Notes: a model not told the origin generated them from the letters alone. A stretch of DNA of 64,000 nt from Sphingomonas faeni (GCF_030817315.1 NZ_JAUSZF010000001.1:188501-252500); one strand, 5' to 3'; shown: positions 17,280-30,992, counted from the first letter of the stretch. Program-made: numbers and translations.

Positions 17280-18410
17280 GCGATTTCTCCCGCCATCACG
17301 ACTTCGCGGACGCGCTGGTCGCTCGGACCGCCGCGACGACGCAGCCAAAGATACAGCCCGCTGCCGAGCACGATGATCGTCAATATGTCGAAGATGGCCC
17401 AGATGATCTTCATCGCCAGGCCACCGTAATTTCCGAAATGCAGCGGCTGTGCGAGCAGCATCGCCTGCATGTACCAGGGCATCGGCACGACCGCGTCGAG
17501 CCGTCGCGGTCGCGGCATCGACGAAGCCCGGCAGCAACAGCTTCGACGTCAGCGGCGTCGCGCCCTTCAGGAACACGGCGTAATGGTGCTGGCTGCTGAA
17601 GACGACGCCGGGGAAGGCGATGAACTGCGGCTTCATGTCGGGTGCCTTGCGCTGAACGGCGTCGAGCGCGGATTGCACCGATGCGCGCTGAGACCCGAGT
17701 GGCGTCCGCGTCTCGCTGGCGATGATCTTGGCGAGCCCGTTCGCCTTCCAGATAGCGGTGATCGGTACGACGAACGTGTTGATCGTCCCCGTCACGCCGA
17801 CGACGCTCGCCCAGACGAGCGTGACGATGCCGAGCAAATTGTGGCGGTCGAGCCAGCCGAGACGCTTGCTACGGCCGCGCCGCAACGTGCCGAAGTCGAG
17901 CTTCGCCATGAACGGTGCGTAGAGCACGACGCCGGATACGATCGCGGCGAAGAACAACAGGCCCATTACGCCGAGGAAGATTTCCGCCCAGAAGCCGAGC
18001 AGCATGTCGGTGTGCAGTTCGAGGATGAACGCCATCACGCCCGGGACATAGGGTGGCATCTTCGCGCCCGTACGCGCGTCGAAGGCGAGGAAATGCATCG
18101 CCGCAGGAACCGCATCGGGCGTTGGACCGGTGGTGACGTAGACGATCGGCTGCTCTTCGTCGAAGCTGATATAGAGCGGAACCTCGCCGGGCGCTGCCTT
18201 TGCCGCGCGGTCGAGAATGGCGTCGAGCGACAGCGACGGCGTGTCTGCCGGTAGTGTTGCCATGGCCGCGGGCGGGTTGAACCAGCCGTCGATCTCTTCT
18301 TCGAAAATCAGCGGAAGACCGGTCACGCAGAGCATCAGCAGGAACGCCGTGCAGATCAGGCTCGTCCATTTATGGACCAGATACCAGGTCTTGATCGTGC
18401 CGCGAGTCAT
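17276..18410 (-). pseudogene. PepSY-associated TM protein, frameshifted
   Basis: The start MTRGTIKTWYLVHKWTSL and the following membrane segments are typical of the PepSY-TM family, often linked to siderophore or metal uptake or reductase function. After LLLPGFVDAAT the original frame becomes Arg-rich nonsense. The other frame continues with VPMPWYMQAMLLAQPLHFG and a final membrane helix, ending at 17276. The break is near 17500-17520 in a repeated GTCGCGG tract; one extra base explains it. With correction the protein would be about 378 residues. Real mutation or base-calling error. Confidence 0.8.
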
Positions 18411-18523
18411 GCGCGGGGGACAAGGATGTCAGAGGAAAGGTGCTGCCGGACGATCACCGGCACACAGGTACAGATTTGATAACGATGTGCAATAGCGATG
18501 TGGAGGCGGGGGCTGTTGAACCG

Positions 18524-18649
18524 ATCCTCCCCCGCTAGGGCAAGGTGGCACCGCAGGTGACGGAGGAGGGGGAGCACGCAACGGCGGTGACCCTTACCTC
18601 CCCCTCCGTCTGGCAAGTGTCAGCCACCTCCCCCTTGCGGGGGAGGATT
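18524..18649. repeat. family 1 inverted-repeat element, copy b
   Basis: About 126 bp with ends ATCCTCCCCCGC and GCGGGGGAGGAT (12 bp perfectly complementary). Interior blocks AGGTGGCACCGC and GGAGGGGGAG pair with CACCTCCCCC-like sequence. Same family as 3707-3842. It fills most of the gap between the PepSY and SDR genes; the rest of 18411-18653 holds nothing recognisable. Confidence 0.85.
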
Positions 18650-18653
18650 GGGA

Positions 18654-19547
18654 TCAGGCTACCCCTGCGCCGCCGGTGACGCCGTAGACTTCACCCGTGA
18701 TGTAACTCCCCTCCTGCGAGGCGAGCAGGACATATACCGGGGCGATCTCCACTGGCTGGCCCGGACGCCCGAAGTGGCTCTTCGACCCGAACGTCTCAAC
18801 CATCTCCTGCGGCTGACCGCCGCTCGGCTGCAACACCGTCCAGAACGGTCCCGGCGCGACGACGTTGGCGCGGATGCCCTTCTCGATCAGCTGCTTGGCG
18901 AGACCCTTGGTGTACGCGACGATCGCCGCCTTGGTGGTCGCATAGTCGAGCAGATTGTCCGACGGATCATAGCCCTGCACCGACGCGGTCGTGATGACCG
19001 CCGCGCCAGCGGGCAGGTGCGGGACGGCTGCCTGGACGAACCAGTGCAGCGCATAGACGTTCGTCTTCATCGTCTGGTCGAAATCGTCGGTCGAGATATC
19101 GGCGACGGTCGGCCGCGTCTGCTGGCGCCCGGCATTGACCACCAGCACGTCGAGACCACCGAACGCATCGACCGTCTGCTGGACCGCGGCACGACAGAAC
19201 GATTCGTCCTTCACGTCGCCAGGCAGTGCGAGCGCCTTGCGACCCTCTGCCTCGATCAGCGCGATGACTTCCTTCGCATCGGCCTCCTCGGCGGCGAGAT
19301 AGACGATCGCGACATCGGCGCCTTCGCGTGCATACGCGATCGCCGCGGCACGGCCGATGCCGCTGTCGCCGCCGGTGATCAGCGCCTTGCGTCCCGCCAG
19401 CTTGCCCGAGCCCTTGTAGCTCGTTTCGCCGTGATCGGGCTTCGGGTCCATCTTCGACGCGATTCCCGGCGCTTCCTGCGGCTGTTGCGGGAAGGGGGGC
19501 TGTGGATATTGCGTGCGCGGATCCTGCATGGTGAGCCGGTCGGCCAT
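18654..19547 (-). CDS. SDR-family oxidoreductase
   Basis: 297 residues. Classical short-chain dehydrogenase: nucleotide loop ITGGDSGIGRA (about residue 58), NAGRQQ, Ser in TASVQGYD and the catalytic YATTK. The 45-residue Pro/Gln-rich N-terminus (QYPQPPFPQQPQEAPG) is typical of the YhdG/YghA-like group of general-stress SDRs. Start ATG 19547 with AGGAG 6 bp upstream. The substrate cannot be named. Confidence 0.9.
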   Translation of the reverse strand: MADRLTMQDPRTQYPQPPFPQQPQEAPGIASKMDPKPDHGETSYKGSGKLAGRKALITGGDSGIGRAAAIAYAREGADVAIVYLAAEEADAKEVIALIEAEGRKALALPGDVKDESFCRAAVQQTVDAFGGLDVLVVNAGRQQTRPTVADISTDDFDQTMKTNVYALHWFVQAAVPHLPAGAAVITTASVQGYDPSDNLLDYATTKAAIVAYTKGLAKQLIEKGIRANVVAPGPFWTVLQPSGGQPQEMVETFGSKSHFGRPGQPVEIAPVYVLLASQEGSYITGEVYGVTGGAGVA

Positions 19548-19606
19548 GGGTTGCTCCTGTGTAGAGTGAACAGGGGCAACCCATGCCGGCGCGGATAGGT
19601 TGCGCC

Positions 19607-21238
19607 CTATTTGAGCAGGATCAACGCCTTCGACAGCGTCATGTAGATCCCCCAGAGGATCGGCAGCCCGACCGCCAGCCACGCGAAGACGACAACCGGC
19701 GAGGTGCCGGCGTCCGCCGTGACCGTCCCACCGGCCACCGTCTCGACCGCGATCGGCCGGTCGTCCGCGGGCATGTGGAACTTGGCCGCGACCGGCCGCA
19801 CGAACAGGTTCGCGACGAACCCCGCGACCAGCATCGCCGCCAGCACCCAGAAGATCGGCGGATAGATGTCGCCACGCGGCACACCCGCCGCGATCGCGCG
19901 GTCCCGCATGTTGGCGACGAGTAGCGGCCCGACAACGCCGGCGGTCGACCAGGCGGTCAGCAACCGGCCATGGATGGCCCCGACATATTTCGTCCCGAAC
20001 AGATCGGCGAGATACGCAGGCGCGGTCGCGAAACCACCGCCGTACATCGACGCGAGGATACAGAAGACGAGGATGAACAGGCCGAGCGTCGTGCCGGCGA
20101 GTGCTGGTGCAGCCAGGCCATAGAGCAGCGCGCCGGCGACGAGGATGGTCGCGAACAACGGCTTGCGCCCGATCCGATCGGACAGCCATGCCCAGAAGAA
20201 CCGTCCGCCGATGTTGAACAGGCTGATCGCACCGACGAACCCTGCGCCGACCGCCGCCGCCGCCTTTTTCTGATCGTCGTCGAACGCGGTGAACAGCACG
20301 CCCGGCGCGTCGATCAGGCGTCCGCCGAACAGCTCCTGCAACATCGGCGAGGCGATGCCGATGATCCCGATCGATGCGGAGACGTTGAAGAACAGCACCA
20401 GCCATACCAGCCAGAATTGCGGTGTGCGGTGCGCGTTCGACAAGGCGACGTTGAAGCGGCTGATCGAGGCTTTCGCGCTGGTCGGTGCGGTCCAGCCCGC
20501 GGGCGCCCAGCCCTCGGCGGGTACGCGATAGCCGATCGCGCCGGCCATCATGAACACGAAATAGACGCAGGCCAGCACGAGGAACGTCTGCCACACGCCG
20601 ACCCCGGCCCCCGAACCAGCGGGGCTGGCGAAATGCTTCATCAACAGGTCGGCGAGCGGTCCGCCGATCATCGCACCACCGCCAAAGCCCATGATCGCCA
20701 TGCCGGTCGCCATCCCGCGCCGATCGGGAAACCACTTGATCAGCGTCGACACCGGCGAGATATACCCGAGCCCAAGCCCGATCCCGCCGATCACGCCCGA
20801 CCCGAGCCAGATCAGCCACAACTGATGCATCGCGATGCCGATCGCGGCGATGCCCATGCCGCCGCACCAGCAGAATGCCGCGACGATGCCGGCCTTGCGC
20901 GGCCCGGCCCGTTCGAGCCAACCGCCCCAGATGGCGGCGGCGGCGCCGAGCACGACGAAGAACAATGTGTACGTCCAGACGAGATCGCTCACGCGCCAGT
21001 CGCAGGTCGTCGTGGTCAGCGCGCCGACCAGCGAAAGGTTGGGGCAGGCGACCGGGTCCGAAATCCCGATCGCGCGCGACAGCGGCAACCAGAACACGCT
21101 GAACCCGTACGCCATGCCGATGCACAGGTGGATCGCGAGCGCGCAGGGCGGAACGAGCCAGCGGTTGAAGCCGGGCGCGGCTACGGTGCGTGCCCTGCTC
21201 AGAAAGCCGTCGGCGGCTGTTTCATGCGTGTCCGGCAT
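19607..21238 (-). CDS. OFA-family MFS transporter (oxalate/formate antiporter-like)
   Basis: 543 residues with about 12 membrane segments. OFA-type features: first segment HLCIGMAYGFSVFWLPLSRA, a long extracytoplasmic loop, GLGLGYISPVSTLIKWFPDRRGMATGMAI and GGFATAPAYLADLFGTKYVGAIHGR. Many alphaproteobacterial members have the same inserted loop region and unknown substrate, probably a small carboxylate. It is followed by the SDR gene on the same strand. Confidence 0.88.
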   Translation of the reverse strand: MPDTHETAADGFLSRARTVAAPGFNRWLVPPCALAIHLCIGMAYGFSVFWLPLSRAIGISDPVACPNLSLVGALTTTTCDWRVSDLVWTYTLFFVVLGAAAAIWGGWLERAGPRKAGIVAAFCWCGGMGIAAIGIAMHQLWLIWLGSGVIGGIGLGLGYISPVSTLIKWFPDRRGMATGMAIMGFGGGAMIGGPLADLLMKHFASPAGSGAGVGVWQTFLVLACVYFVFMMAGAIGYRVPAEGWAPAGWTAPTSAKASISRFNVALSNAHRTPQFWLVWLVLFFNVSASIGIIGIASPMLQELFGGRLIDAPGVLFTAFDDDQKKAAAAVGAGFVGAISLFNIGGRFFWAWLSDRIGRKPLFATILVAGALLYGLAAPALAGTTLGLFILVFCILASMYGGGFATAPAYLADLFGTKYVGAIHGRLLTAWSTAGVVGPLLVANMRDRAIAAGVPRGDIYPPIFWVLAAMLVAGFVANLFVRPVAAKFHMPADDRPIAVETVAGGTVTADAGTSPVVVFAWLAVGLPILWGIYMTLSKALILLK

Positions 21239-21282
21239 GCAATCCCCTGTTTATTATCTCTTATAATCGGGACGATGGTCGA

Positions 21283-21957
21283 TCAGGCGGCGAATGTCAC
21301 CTCGAGTGGTTCGAATCCTGCGATCGTCGCGCACACGGTCTGTCCGCGCTGGATCGCGCCGACGCCGGCGGGGGTGCCCGTGAAGATCAAGTCGCCCGGG
21401 GCCAGTTCGACGAAGGTCGACAGCGTTGCGATGATCTCCGGCACGCTCCAGATCATCATCGACAGGTCGCCCGACTGGCGGGTCTCGCCGTCGACGGTCA
21501 GCGCGATGCTGCCCGTGATCGCGGGAATGCCCGGCGTGAGCGCGGCGACGGGGGCTGAGCGATCGAAGCCCTTCGCCATGTCCCAAGGTCGACCCGCTTT
21601 CTTGGCCACCGCCTGGAGATCGCGCCGCGTCAGGTCGATGCCGACGCCCGCACCGAAGATCGTCGCGGCGGCATCATCGACGCTGATATTCTTGCCGCCG
21701 GCACCAAGCGCGATCACGAGTTCGACTTCGTGATGCAGGTCTTCGGTCTGTGGCGGGAAGGGCAGGGTCGTGCCGTTGGCGACGACCGCGTCCGCCGGCT
21801 TGGAGAAGAAGAACGGCTCCTGGCGATCGGGGTCGGATCCCATCTCGCGCGCGTGATCGGCGTAGTTCTGGCCGACGCAGAAGATGCGGCGGACGGGGAA
21901 GCGGTCGTTCGTGCCGGCGATCGCGATCGTCGGCGCGGTGATCTCGGGTATCTGCAT
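21283..21957 (-). CDS. fumarylacetoacetate hydrolase-family protein (fumarylpyruvate hydrolase-like)
   Basis: 224 residues. FAH-fold C-C bond hydrolase: FCVGQNYADHAREMG, FFFSKPADAV, the metal ligands in LHHEVELVIALG, GVGIDLTRRDLQ, GRPWDMAKGFD and LIFTGTPAGVG. The short single-domain form resembles fumarylpyruvate hydrolase and FAHD1-type acylpyruvases. Cytoplasmic. It is 44 bp upstream of the OFA transporter on the same strand and probably co-transcribed, which hints at uptake and cleavage of a small keto acid. Confidence 0.88.
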   Translation of the reverse strand: MQIPEITAPTIAIAGTNDRFPVRRIFCVGQNYADHAREMGSDPDRQEPFFFSKPADAVVANGTTLPFPPQTEDLHHEVELVIALGAGGKNISVDDAAATIFGAGVGIDLTRRDLQAVAKKAGRPWDMAKGFDRSAPVAALTPGIPAITGSIALTVDGETRQSGDLSMMIWSVPEIIATLSTFVELAPGDLIFTGTPAGVGAIQRGQTVCATIAGFEPLEVTFAA

Positions 21958-22098
21958 GATGGCTCCTTATGCGGCCTTCATCGGCTGCGAGCGCCCGGTT
22001 TGCAACGTGCCGGGTTCGCCACGCACCGGGTTTTCAACGGGAGCGGAACGTCTTTCGACTCAGGCGGTTACGGCTAGGTACCCAGAGGAGATACCCCG

Positions 22099-23193
22099 AT
22101 GCCCAGCAAGCAACCCGTTCGGTTCGACCCGTCGGTAGAGACGATCGCGCCCGACGAGCAGGAGACGCTGAAGACGCTGGAGGGGTCCTTCCAGGAGATA
22201 CTGGAGACGACGTCGCAGGACTATGGTCACGCGGTGCGCTCGGTCCACGCAAAGGCTCACGGCATTGCGCGCGGCACCTTCACCGTGGCCGACGACCTGC
22301 CGGCCGAACTCGCCCAGGGCATCTTTGCCCGGCCCGGTACGCATGAGGCGGTGATCCGCATCTCGACCAATGCCGGCGACATACTCGACGACAGCGTCAG
22401 CCTGCCACGTGGCCTCGCGCTCAAGGTGCTCGACGTCGAGGGCGCGCGCCTGCCGGGGTCCGATGGCGACACGACGCAGGACTTCATCATGGTCAACGGC
22501 CCGGCCTTCTCCGCGCCCGACGCCAAGGCGTTCGCGAAGAACCTCAAGCTGCTGGCCAAGACGACGGACCGGTTCGAGGGCGTGAAGAAGGCGATGTCGG
22601 CCACGTTCCGCGTCGTCGAATCCGCGCTGGAAGCGGTCGGCGGACAGTCGGCGACGCTGCAGACGCTCGGCGGTGCCAAGCCCGTGCATCCTCTCGGCGA
22701 GACCTATTATTCGCAGACGCCGTTTCGTTACGGCGACTATATCGCAAAGGTCGCGCTGTTTCCCGTTTCGCCCGGTATCACGCGCCTGACCGGCGATACC
22801 GTCGACATCACCTCGCGGCCCGACGCGCTGCGCGAGGTCGTGCGCGACGAGCTGATCGAGCATGGCGGCACGTGGGAGTTCCGCGTGCAGCTCAACACCG
22901 ATCTCGAAACGATGCCGATCGAGGACGCCTCGGTCGTCTGGGACGAGGCGGAGAGCCCGTTCGTTACCGTCGCGACGCTCGAAATCCCGCCGCAGCTTTC
23001 GTGGGAGCACGGTGTGACGGATCGCACCGACGATGCGCTGTCCTACAGCATCTGGCACGGCATCACCGCCCACCAGCCGCTCGGCGGCGTCAATCGCGCG
23101 CGCAACGAAACGTATAAGCAGTCGGCGGACTTCCGCGGCAATTTCAACGGGTGCCCGATGCACGAACCGACGAAGCTGTCCGAACTTGCTTAA
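22099..23193 (+). CDS. catalase-family (SrpA-like) protein
   Basis: 364 residues. It belongs to the short catalase-like haem proteins. HAKAHGIARGTF (about residue 50) is the distal-His region, ISTNAGDILDD and RGLALKVLDVEG follow the catalase core, and DFIMVNGPAF is characteristic. It lacks the full length of classical catalases, so it may act as a peroxidase or peroxygenase. AGAGGAG precedes the ATG. The metallophosphoesterase gene overlaps its end. Confidence 0.88.
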   Translation: MPSKQPVRFDPSVETIAPDEQETLKTLEGSFQEILETTSQDYGHAVRSVHAKAHGIARGTFTVADDLPAELAQGIFARPGTHEAVIRISTNAGDILDDSVSLPRGLALKVLDVEGARLPGSDGDTTQDFIMVNGPAFSAPDAKAFAKNLKLLAKTTDRFEGVKKAMSATFRVVESALEAVGGQSATLQTLGGAKPVHPLGETYYSQTPFRYGDYIAKVALFPVSPGITRLTGDTVDITSRPDALREVVRDELIEHGGTWEFRVQLNTDLETMPIEDASVVWDEAESPFVTVATLEIPPQLSWEHGVTDRTDDALSYSIWHGITAHQPLGGVNRARNETYKQSADFRGNFNGCPMHEPTKLSELA

Positions 23194-23965
23194 GGCCCGC
23201 ACGCTGAAGCTGTTCCACGTCAGCGACGTGCACTTCGGTGCGGAGGACCCGGCGGCGATCGCCTGGTTCTCCGAGCTGGTGGCGGAGGAAAAGCCCGACG
23301 CGGTCATCATGACCGGGGACCTGACGATGCGCGCGACCAAGGACGAGTTCCAGCGTGGTGGCGACTGGCTGCGGTCGCTCGGCGTGCCGGTGACGCTGGA
23401 GGTCGGCAACCACGACATCCCTTATTACTGGGACCCGTTCCGGCGGCTGCTCGCGCCCTACCAGCGCTACGCAGCGGTCGAGCAGATGATCGAGAAGCCG
23501 CTGGAGCTTCCCGGCGTCACGGTGGTGCCGCTGAAGACGACCGCGCGGGCGCAGTGGCGGTGGAACTGGTCGAAGGGGCGCGTAAGCGCGGGATCGCTGA
23601 AGCGAGCGCTGACGATGATCGCGGACGTGCCGAAGGGGAACCTGATCTTCATCGGCGCGCATCATCCGCTGATCGAGGGCGGCACCACCGGCACCGCCAA
23701 GACACGTCACGGCGACGAGGCACTGACGGCGCTTGCCGAGGCCGGTGCGCACGCGGTGCTGTCCGGCCACGTCCATGATCCGTTCGACGTACCGGTCGAG
23801 CGCGAAGGCCGGATCATCCGGATGATCGGCGCGGGCACGTTGTCGAAACGGACACGAGGCAGTCCGCCCGCGTTCAACGAAATTCGGGTCGACGGCGGGA
23901 CGTTCGAAACCTTGTCGCGGACGCTGTCACAGGAGCCGAAGCATTCGATTACCAGTGATGTCTGA
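23186..23965 (+). CDS. calcineurin-like metallophosphoesterase
   Basis: About 259 residues from a TTG at 23186 that overlaps the catalase-family stop by 8 bp. All five metal-site motifs are present: HVSDVHFG, MTGDLTMR, VGNHDIPY, GAHHPL and LSGHVHDPF. Members hydrolyse phosphoesters (cAMP, UDP-diacylglucosamine, nucleotides); the substrate here is unknown. No ATG lies near the first motif, so the TTG start is inferred from position. Confidence 0.85.
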   Translation: MLKARTLKLFHVSDVHFGAEDPAAIAWFSELVAEEKPDAVIMTGDLTMRATKDEFQRGGDWLRSLGVPVTLEVGNHDIPYYWDPFRRLLAPYQRYAAVEQMIEKPLELPGVTVVPLKTTARAQWRWNWSKGRVSAGSLKRALTMIADVPKGNLIFIGAHHPLIEGGTTGTAKTRHGDEALTALAEAGAHAVLSGHVHDPFDVPVEREGRIIRMIGAGTLSKRTRGSPPAFNEIRVDGGTFETLSRTLSQEPKHSITSDV

Positions 23966-23980
23966 TGCCCTGCGTCGCTC

Positions 23981-24772
23981 TTAATCCGGCGCTTTCCCGG
24001 AATTGAACTCGATATTGATCTCGACCCAGCCGCCGAGGATCTGCTTCCCGCCGACACGCGGGGGGCGGACGCGGAACTGCCACGCGGCCTGGCGCATTGC
24101 GCGCGCCAGCCCCGATCCGACCGGCGACTCGCTCAGCGCGCGGCAGTTCTCGACCTGATAATTCGCGATCATCCGGCACGCGATCCTCGCCCAGCTGTTC
24201 GGTGGCGGCGCGCTCTTCAGATAGCCGTTGAGTTCGGCATCGGTCGGACGGCGATACCATTCGACCTTATAGAGCCGCTCGCCACCCGGGCCCTCGCCGG
24301 GCCCATAGGCCGAACCGCTGTCCTTGCCTTTGCCCGAACCGCTGCCGCCGTCCCCGCCCGCAAGCTGGTCGTCGGGATGCGAGGGCATCTTCGAAATATC
24401 CGCCGCATCGAACATCTCCATGCCGCCGAGCATCTGGATCGGCGGTGGTGGCGGCGATTTCGGCGGGGCAGGGGGTGCCTGTGCCGAGGCGGCGCGCGGT
24501 GCGGCGCGCTGCGGCGAACCACCGCTCGCGCGCTTCTGCCGGGTCGGCGACGGCGTGCGCTTTTCGGGCGTCGGCGTGGCCTGGTCCGGCGCCAGCTGGA
24601 ACGTCACTGGATCGCGCCGCTCTTCGGGCTTCACGACCACCGACGGAGGTGCGAGTCGCAGCAGCAGCAGGATGATCAGGATATGCGCAATGACGGTCAG
24701 CACGAACGCGGCACTGCGCCGTCGCGCCGAACCGCGCGTCTCGTCCGACGAAGGATGGTACGCCGACCGCAT
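23981..24772 (-). CDS. TonB-like periplasm-spanning protein
   Basis: 263 residues from ATG 24772. One membrane helix (AAFVLTVIAHILIILLLLRLA) near residue 25 is followed by a long Pro/Ala/Lys-rich stretch (residues 55-115) and a Gly/Ser linker. A C-terminal domain ends in GGWVEINIEFNSG, resembling a TonB C-terminal strand. Two Cys in the C-terminal domain may pair. It may be a non-canonical TonB energy transducer, but no ExbB/ExbD or receptor gene is adjacent. Confidence 0.65.
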   Translation of the reverse strand: MRSAYHPSSDETRGSARRRSAAFVLTVIAHILIILLLLRLAPPSVVVKPEERRDPVTFQLAPDQATPTPEKRTPSPTRQKRASGGSPQRAAPRAASAQAPPAPPKSPPPPPIQMLGGMEMFDAADISKMPSHPDDQLAGGDGGSGSGKGKDSGSAYGPGEGPGGERLYKVEWYRRPTDAELNGYLKSAPPPNSWARIACRMIANYQVENCRALSESPVGSGLARAMRQAAWQFRVRPPRVGGKQILGGWVEINIEFNSGKAPD

Positions 24773-24861
24773 CGGCTGTTCGCCTAGCCGGGCAAGCGCC
24801 CGACGGCAACGTCCGGCATCGACGATCTTTTTCGGGTATTCACGGCAAAGCGCCAATCGGA

Positions 24862-26151
24862 TCAGCTGCGTGTCGTCACCAGCGCAGCGATCTCGTTCGC
24901 CGCAGCGTCTGCGCCGTTTTCCTGCAAAACCCGTGCTCCGATCTGCGCAGCCTTGGTCGCCACGCGCTTGGTCAGGATTGCGGTGATCGCGGCGCCGGCA
25001 CGCGCGGTCGTAAAGTGTTTTGCCGACAGCGTCCGGCCAACGCCGATCGGTTCTATACGGTGGCCGTTGTCGTACTGATCGCCCATGTGCGGAACGACGA
25101 GTTGCGGTTTGCCAGCCCGCAGCGCTTGGCCGGTCGACCCGGCGCCACCGTGGTGGATAATCGCGCAGGCCCGCGGGAACAGCAACGAGTGTGGGGCATA
25201 CCGACAGACGTGGATGTCTTTGCCGGCTGATTCATCGTCGCTGCCGGTCAGCAGTACCGCGCGCAGGCCGAGTGTTCGCGCCGTCGCCGCTGCGGTGGTG
25301 TAGAAGTCGTCTGGTGCAAACGTGGCAAAGGATCCCAGCGTGAAGACCAGCGGCGGCGGACCGGCTGACAAGAAGGCCTTCAGCGCGGGATCGAGCGTTT
25401 CGGGTGCGCCCGTATCGCTGTCGAATATCGCGAAGCCGGTAACGCGCGCGATCTTCGGCAGATCGGGTTCGCGCGGCGCGATGGTAGGCGAATAGCAGCA
25501 CAACGTCAGGTCGGTTCCCAAAGGCGTATCGAGCAGCAATGCTTGGCGCGATCGGGGCAAACCGCGTGCCACGCGAACCGCGTTGACGTGGCGGCCGTGA
25601 CGATGCCGTAGGACACCGCGCATGACCCCGTACACCGACCGGTTCCAGGCGCGGCCGATCGGCCCGGTCGGTGCGTGGGCCATCATCCGGAAGTCGGGCG
25701 TGCTGGGGGGCGCATAGGCGGAAAAGGTCGCCATGGGCTGAAGCAGGACGTTGACCAGCGGGACGCCGCGCATTTCGGCGACGATCGGCGCGGCAAACAC
25801 GAACAGCGAGGCGACCAGCGCGACCGCGCCCTCCATCGCGTCGTCCAGCGCCGTCGTGCTGTCGGCCAGCCAGGGCATCAGAATCCTGTTCATCAGATAG
25901 GTCTGATCGGCCATGATCCGCCTTGCCACCTGGTCGGGGGGCATGCCCAACGTCTCGGTCAGGGCATCGAACCCGCCGACGATCGCCACGCCGGTCAGCC
26001 CCGCGGTTTCGACCTTGCCGACGTGATCGGCCGGTACTGCCAGCACCACCGCGAACTCTCTCGCCTCTAACGCGAGGCCGATGGCGATGAAGGGATGCAG
26101 GTCGCCGAGCGAGCCGATCGTGGCGAGGACGATCTTTCGCTTCGGCTCCAT
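24862..26151 (-). CDS. GT1-family (UDP-glycosyltransferase-like) glycosyltransferase
   Basis: 429 residues from ATG 26151, preceded by GGAAGGA. N-terminal Rossmann half begins KIVLATIGSLGDLHPFIAIGLAL, typical of sterol/antibiotic/rhamnolipid glycosyltransferases. The C-terminal nucleotide-sugar motif is IIHHGGAGSTGQALRAGKPQLVVPHMGDQYDNG. It adds a sugar to a lipophilic acceptor, perhaps a carotenoid or sphingolipid in this group. The acceptor is not determinable from context. Confidence 0.88.
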   Translation of the reverse strand: MEPKRKIVLATIGSLGDLHPFIAIGLALEAREFAVVLAVPADHVGKVETAGLTGVAIVGGFDALTETLGMPPDQVARRIMADQTYLMNRILMPWLADSTTALDDAMEGAVALVASLFVFAAPIVAEMRGVPLVNVLLQPMATFSAYAPPSTPDFRMMAHAPTGPIGRAWNRSVYGVMRGVLRHRHGRHVNAVRVARGLPRSRQALLLDTPLGTDLTLCCYSPTIAPREPDLPKIARVTGFAIFDSDTGAPETLDPALKAFLSAGPPPLVFTLGSFATFAPDDFYTTAAATARTLGLRAVLLTGSDDESAGKDIHVCRYAPHSLLFPRACAIIHHGGAGSTGQALRAGKPQLVVPHMGDQYDNGHRIEPIGVGRTLSAKHFTTARAGAAITAILTKRVATKAAQIGARVLQENGADAAANEIAALVTTRS

Positions 26152-26322
26152 GTAGTCCTTCCCAGCAGCGAGTTTCGACGGCACCCGCCACAGCCGTACA
26201 GCGGGAATGCGACTCATTTATTGCGGAGAAATTGCCGACGCCGTGGTGCACCGCGTGAAGCCACATGTGCTGGCGGCGAGGGTCGATCTACGGTTTGTTC
26301 GGACCGCCAGATCAAAATTCCC

Positions 26323-26355
26323 CCGTAGATGCCGGACAAGTTCCGGCATCTACGG
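26323..26355. repeat. perfect 14-bp inverted repeat
   Basis: CCGTAGATGCCGGA and its exact complement TCCGGCATCTACGG flank a 5-nt loop. An AAAATT sequence precedes it and no T tract follows. It could be an upstream operator, a stable RNA hairpin or an orphan REP-like unit. CTACGG also occurs 35 bp upstream (near 26288). Confidence 0.7.
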
Positions 26356-26462
26356 TGGCGCAAAATCGAAAGCCATTGTCTTGCGGAATGGTGGACGCCG
26401 GACCGTGTCGGTGTCCCTCTTGAGTAAGAGTCGACTTGCAATTCGACGGCGGCACCTCCTTG

Positions 26463-26513
26463 TTCTCCCGCGAAGGCGGGAGCCCAGTCTGGATCCCCGC
26501 CTTCGCGGGGAAA
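26463..26513. repeat. family 4 short inverted repeat, copy a
   Basis: TTCTCCCGCGAAGGCGGGA and TCCCCGCCTTCGCGGGGAA form two hairpins that also pair with each other around CCCAGTCTGGA. The second copy is at 53835-53887. Confidence 0.8.
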
Positions 26514-26631
26514 CAGCTTACCTGACGGCTGTACCCGCCAAACCCATCGAACCCACCGGGGAATTTTGGATTGAAGCCCTTCCAAGCTTTGAAGGTCGAT
26601 CAGCCCTTCTCTGCATCTGCGCCCCAAAACG

Positions 26632-26671
26632 AAAAAGGCCGCCGCCCGGTGTCCCGGACGGCGGCCTTTTC
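26632..26671 (-). terminator. rpoBC intrinsic terminator
   Basis: About 35 bp after the rpoC stop. On the minus strand AAGGCCGCCGTCCGG pairs with CCGGGCGGCGGCCTT (one mismatch, 5-nt loop), followed by TTTTTCGTTTT. A strong rho-independent terminator ending the rpoBC unit. Confidence 0.92.
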
Positions 26672-26705
26672 CTTAGTCAGCGCGGAAGGCGTCTGACGAA
26701 ACCGA

Positions 26706-30992
<4,287 letters not shown>

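Larger units (their letters stand above)
26152..26631. other. 480-bp intergenic region between glycosyltransferase gene and rpoC terminator
   Basis: No convincing gene. It contains a perfect 14-bp inverted repeat at 26323-26355 and a family 4 element at 26463-26513. The rest shows no motif I recognise. Confidence 0.6.

Noticed and set aside
17058..18410. 450-residue PepSY fusion protein
   Set aside because: The junction is explained better by a frameshift, because the missing PepSY end is present in another frame and the small protein has its own coupled start.
18654..21125. 823-codon minus-strand frame fusing upstream sequence to the SDR
   Set aside because: Only the last 297 residues match the SDR family. 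The upstream part overlaps the OFA transporter in another frame and is Arg-rich noise.
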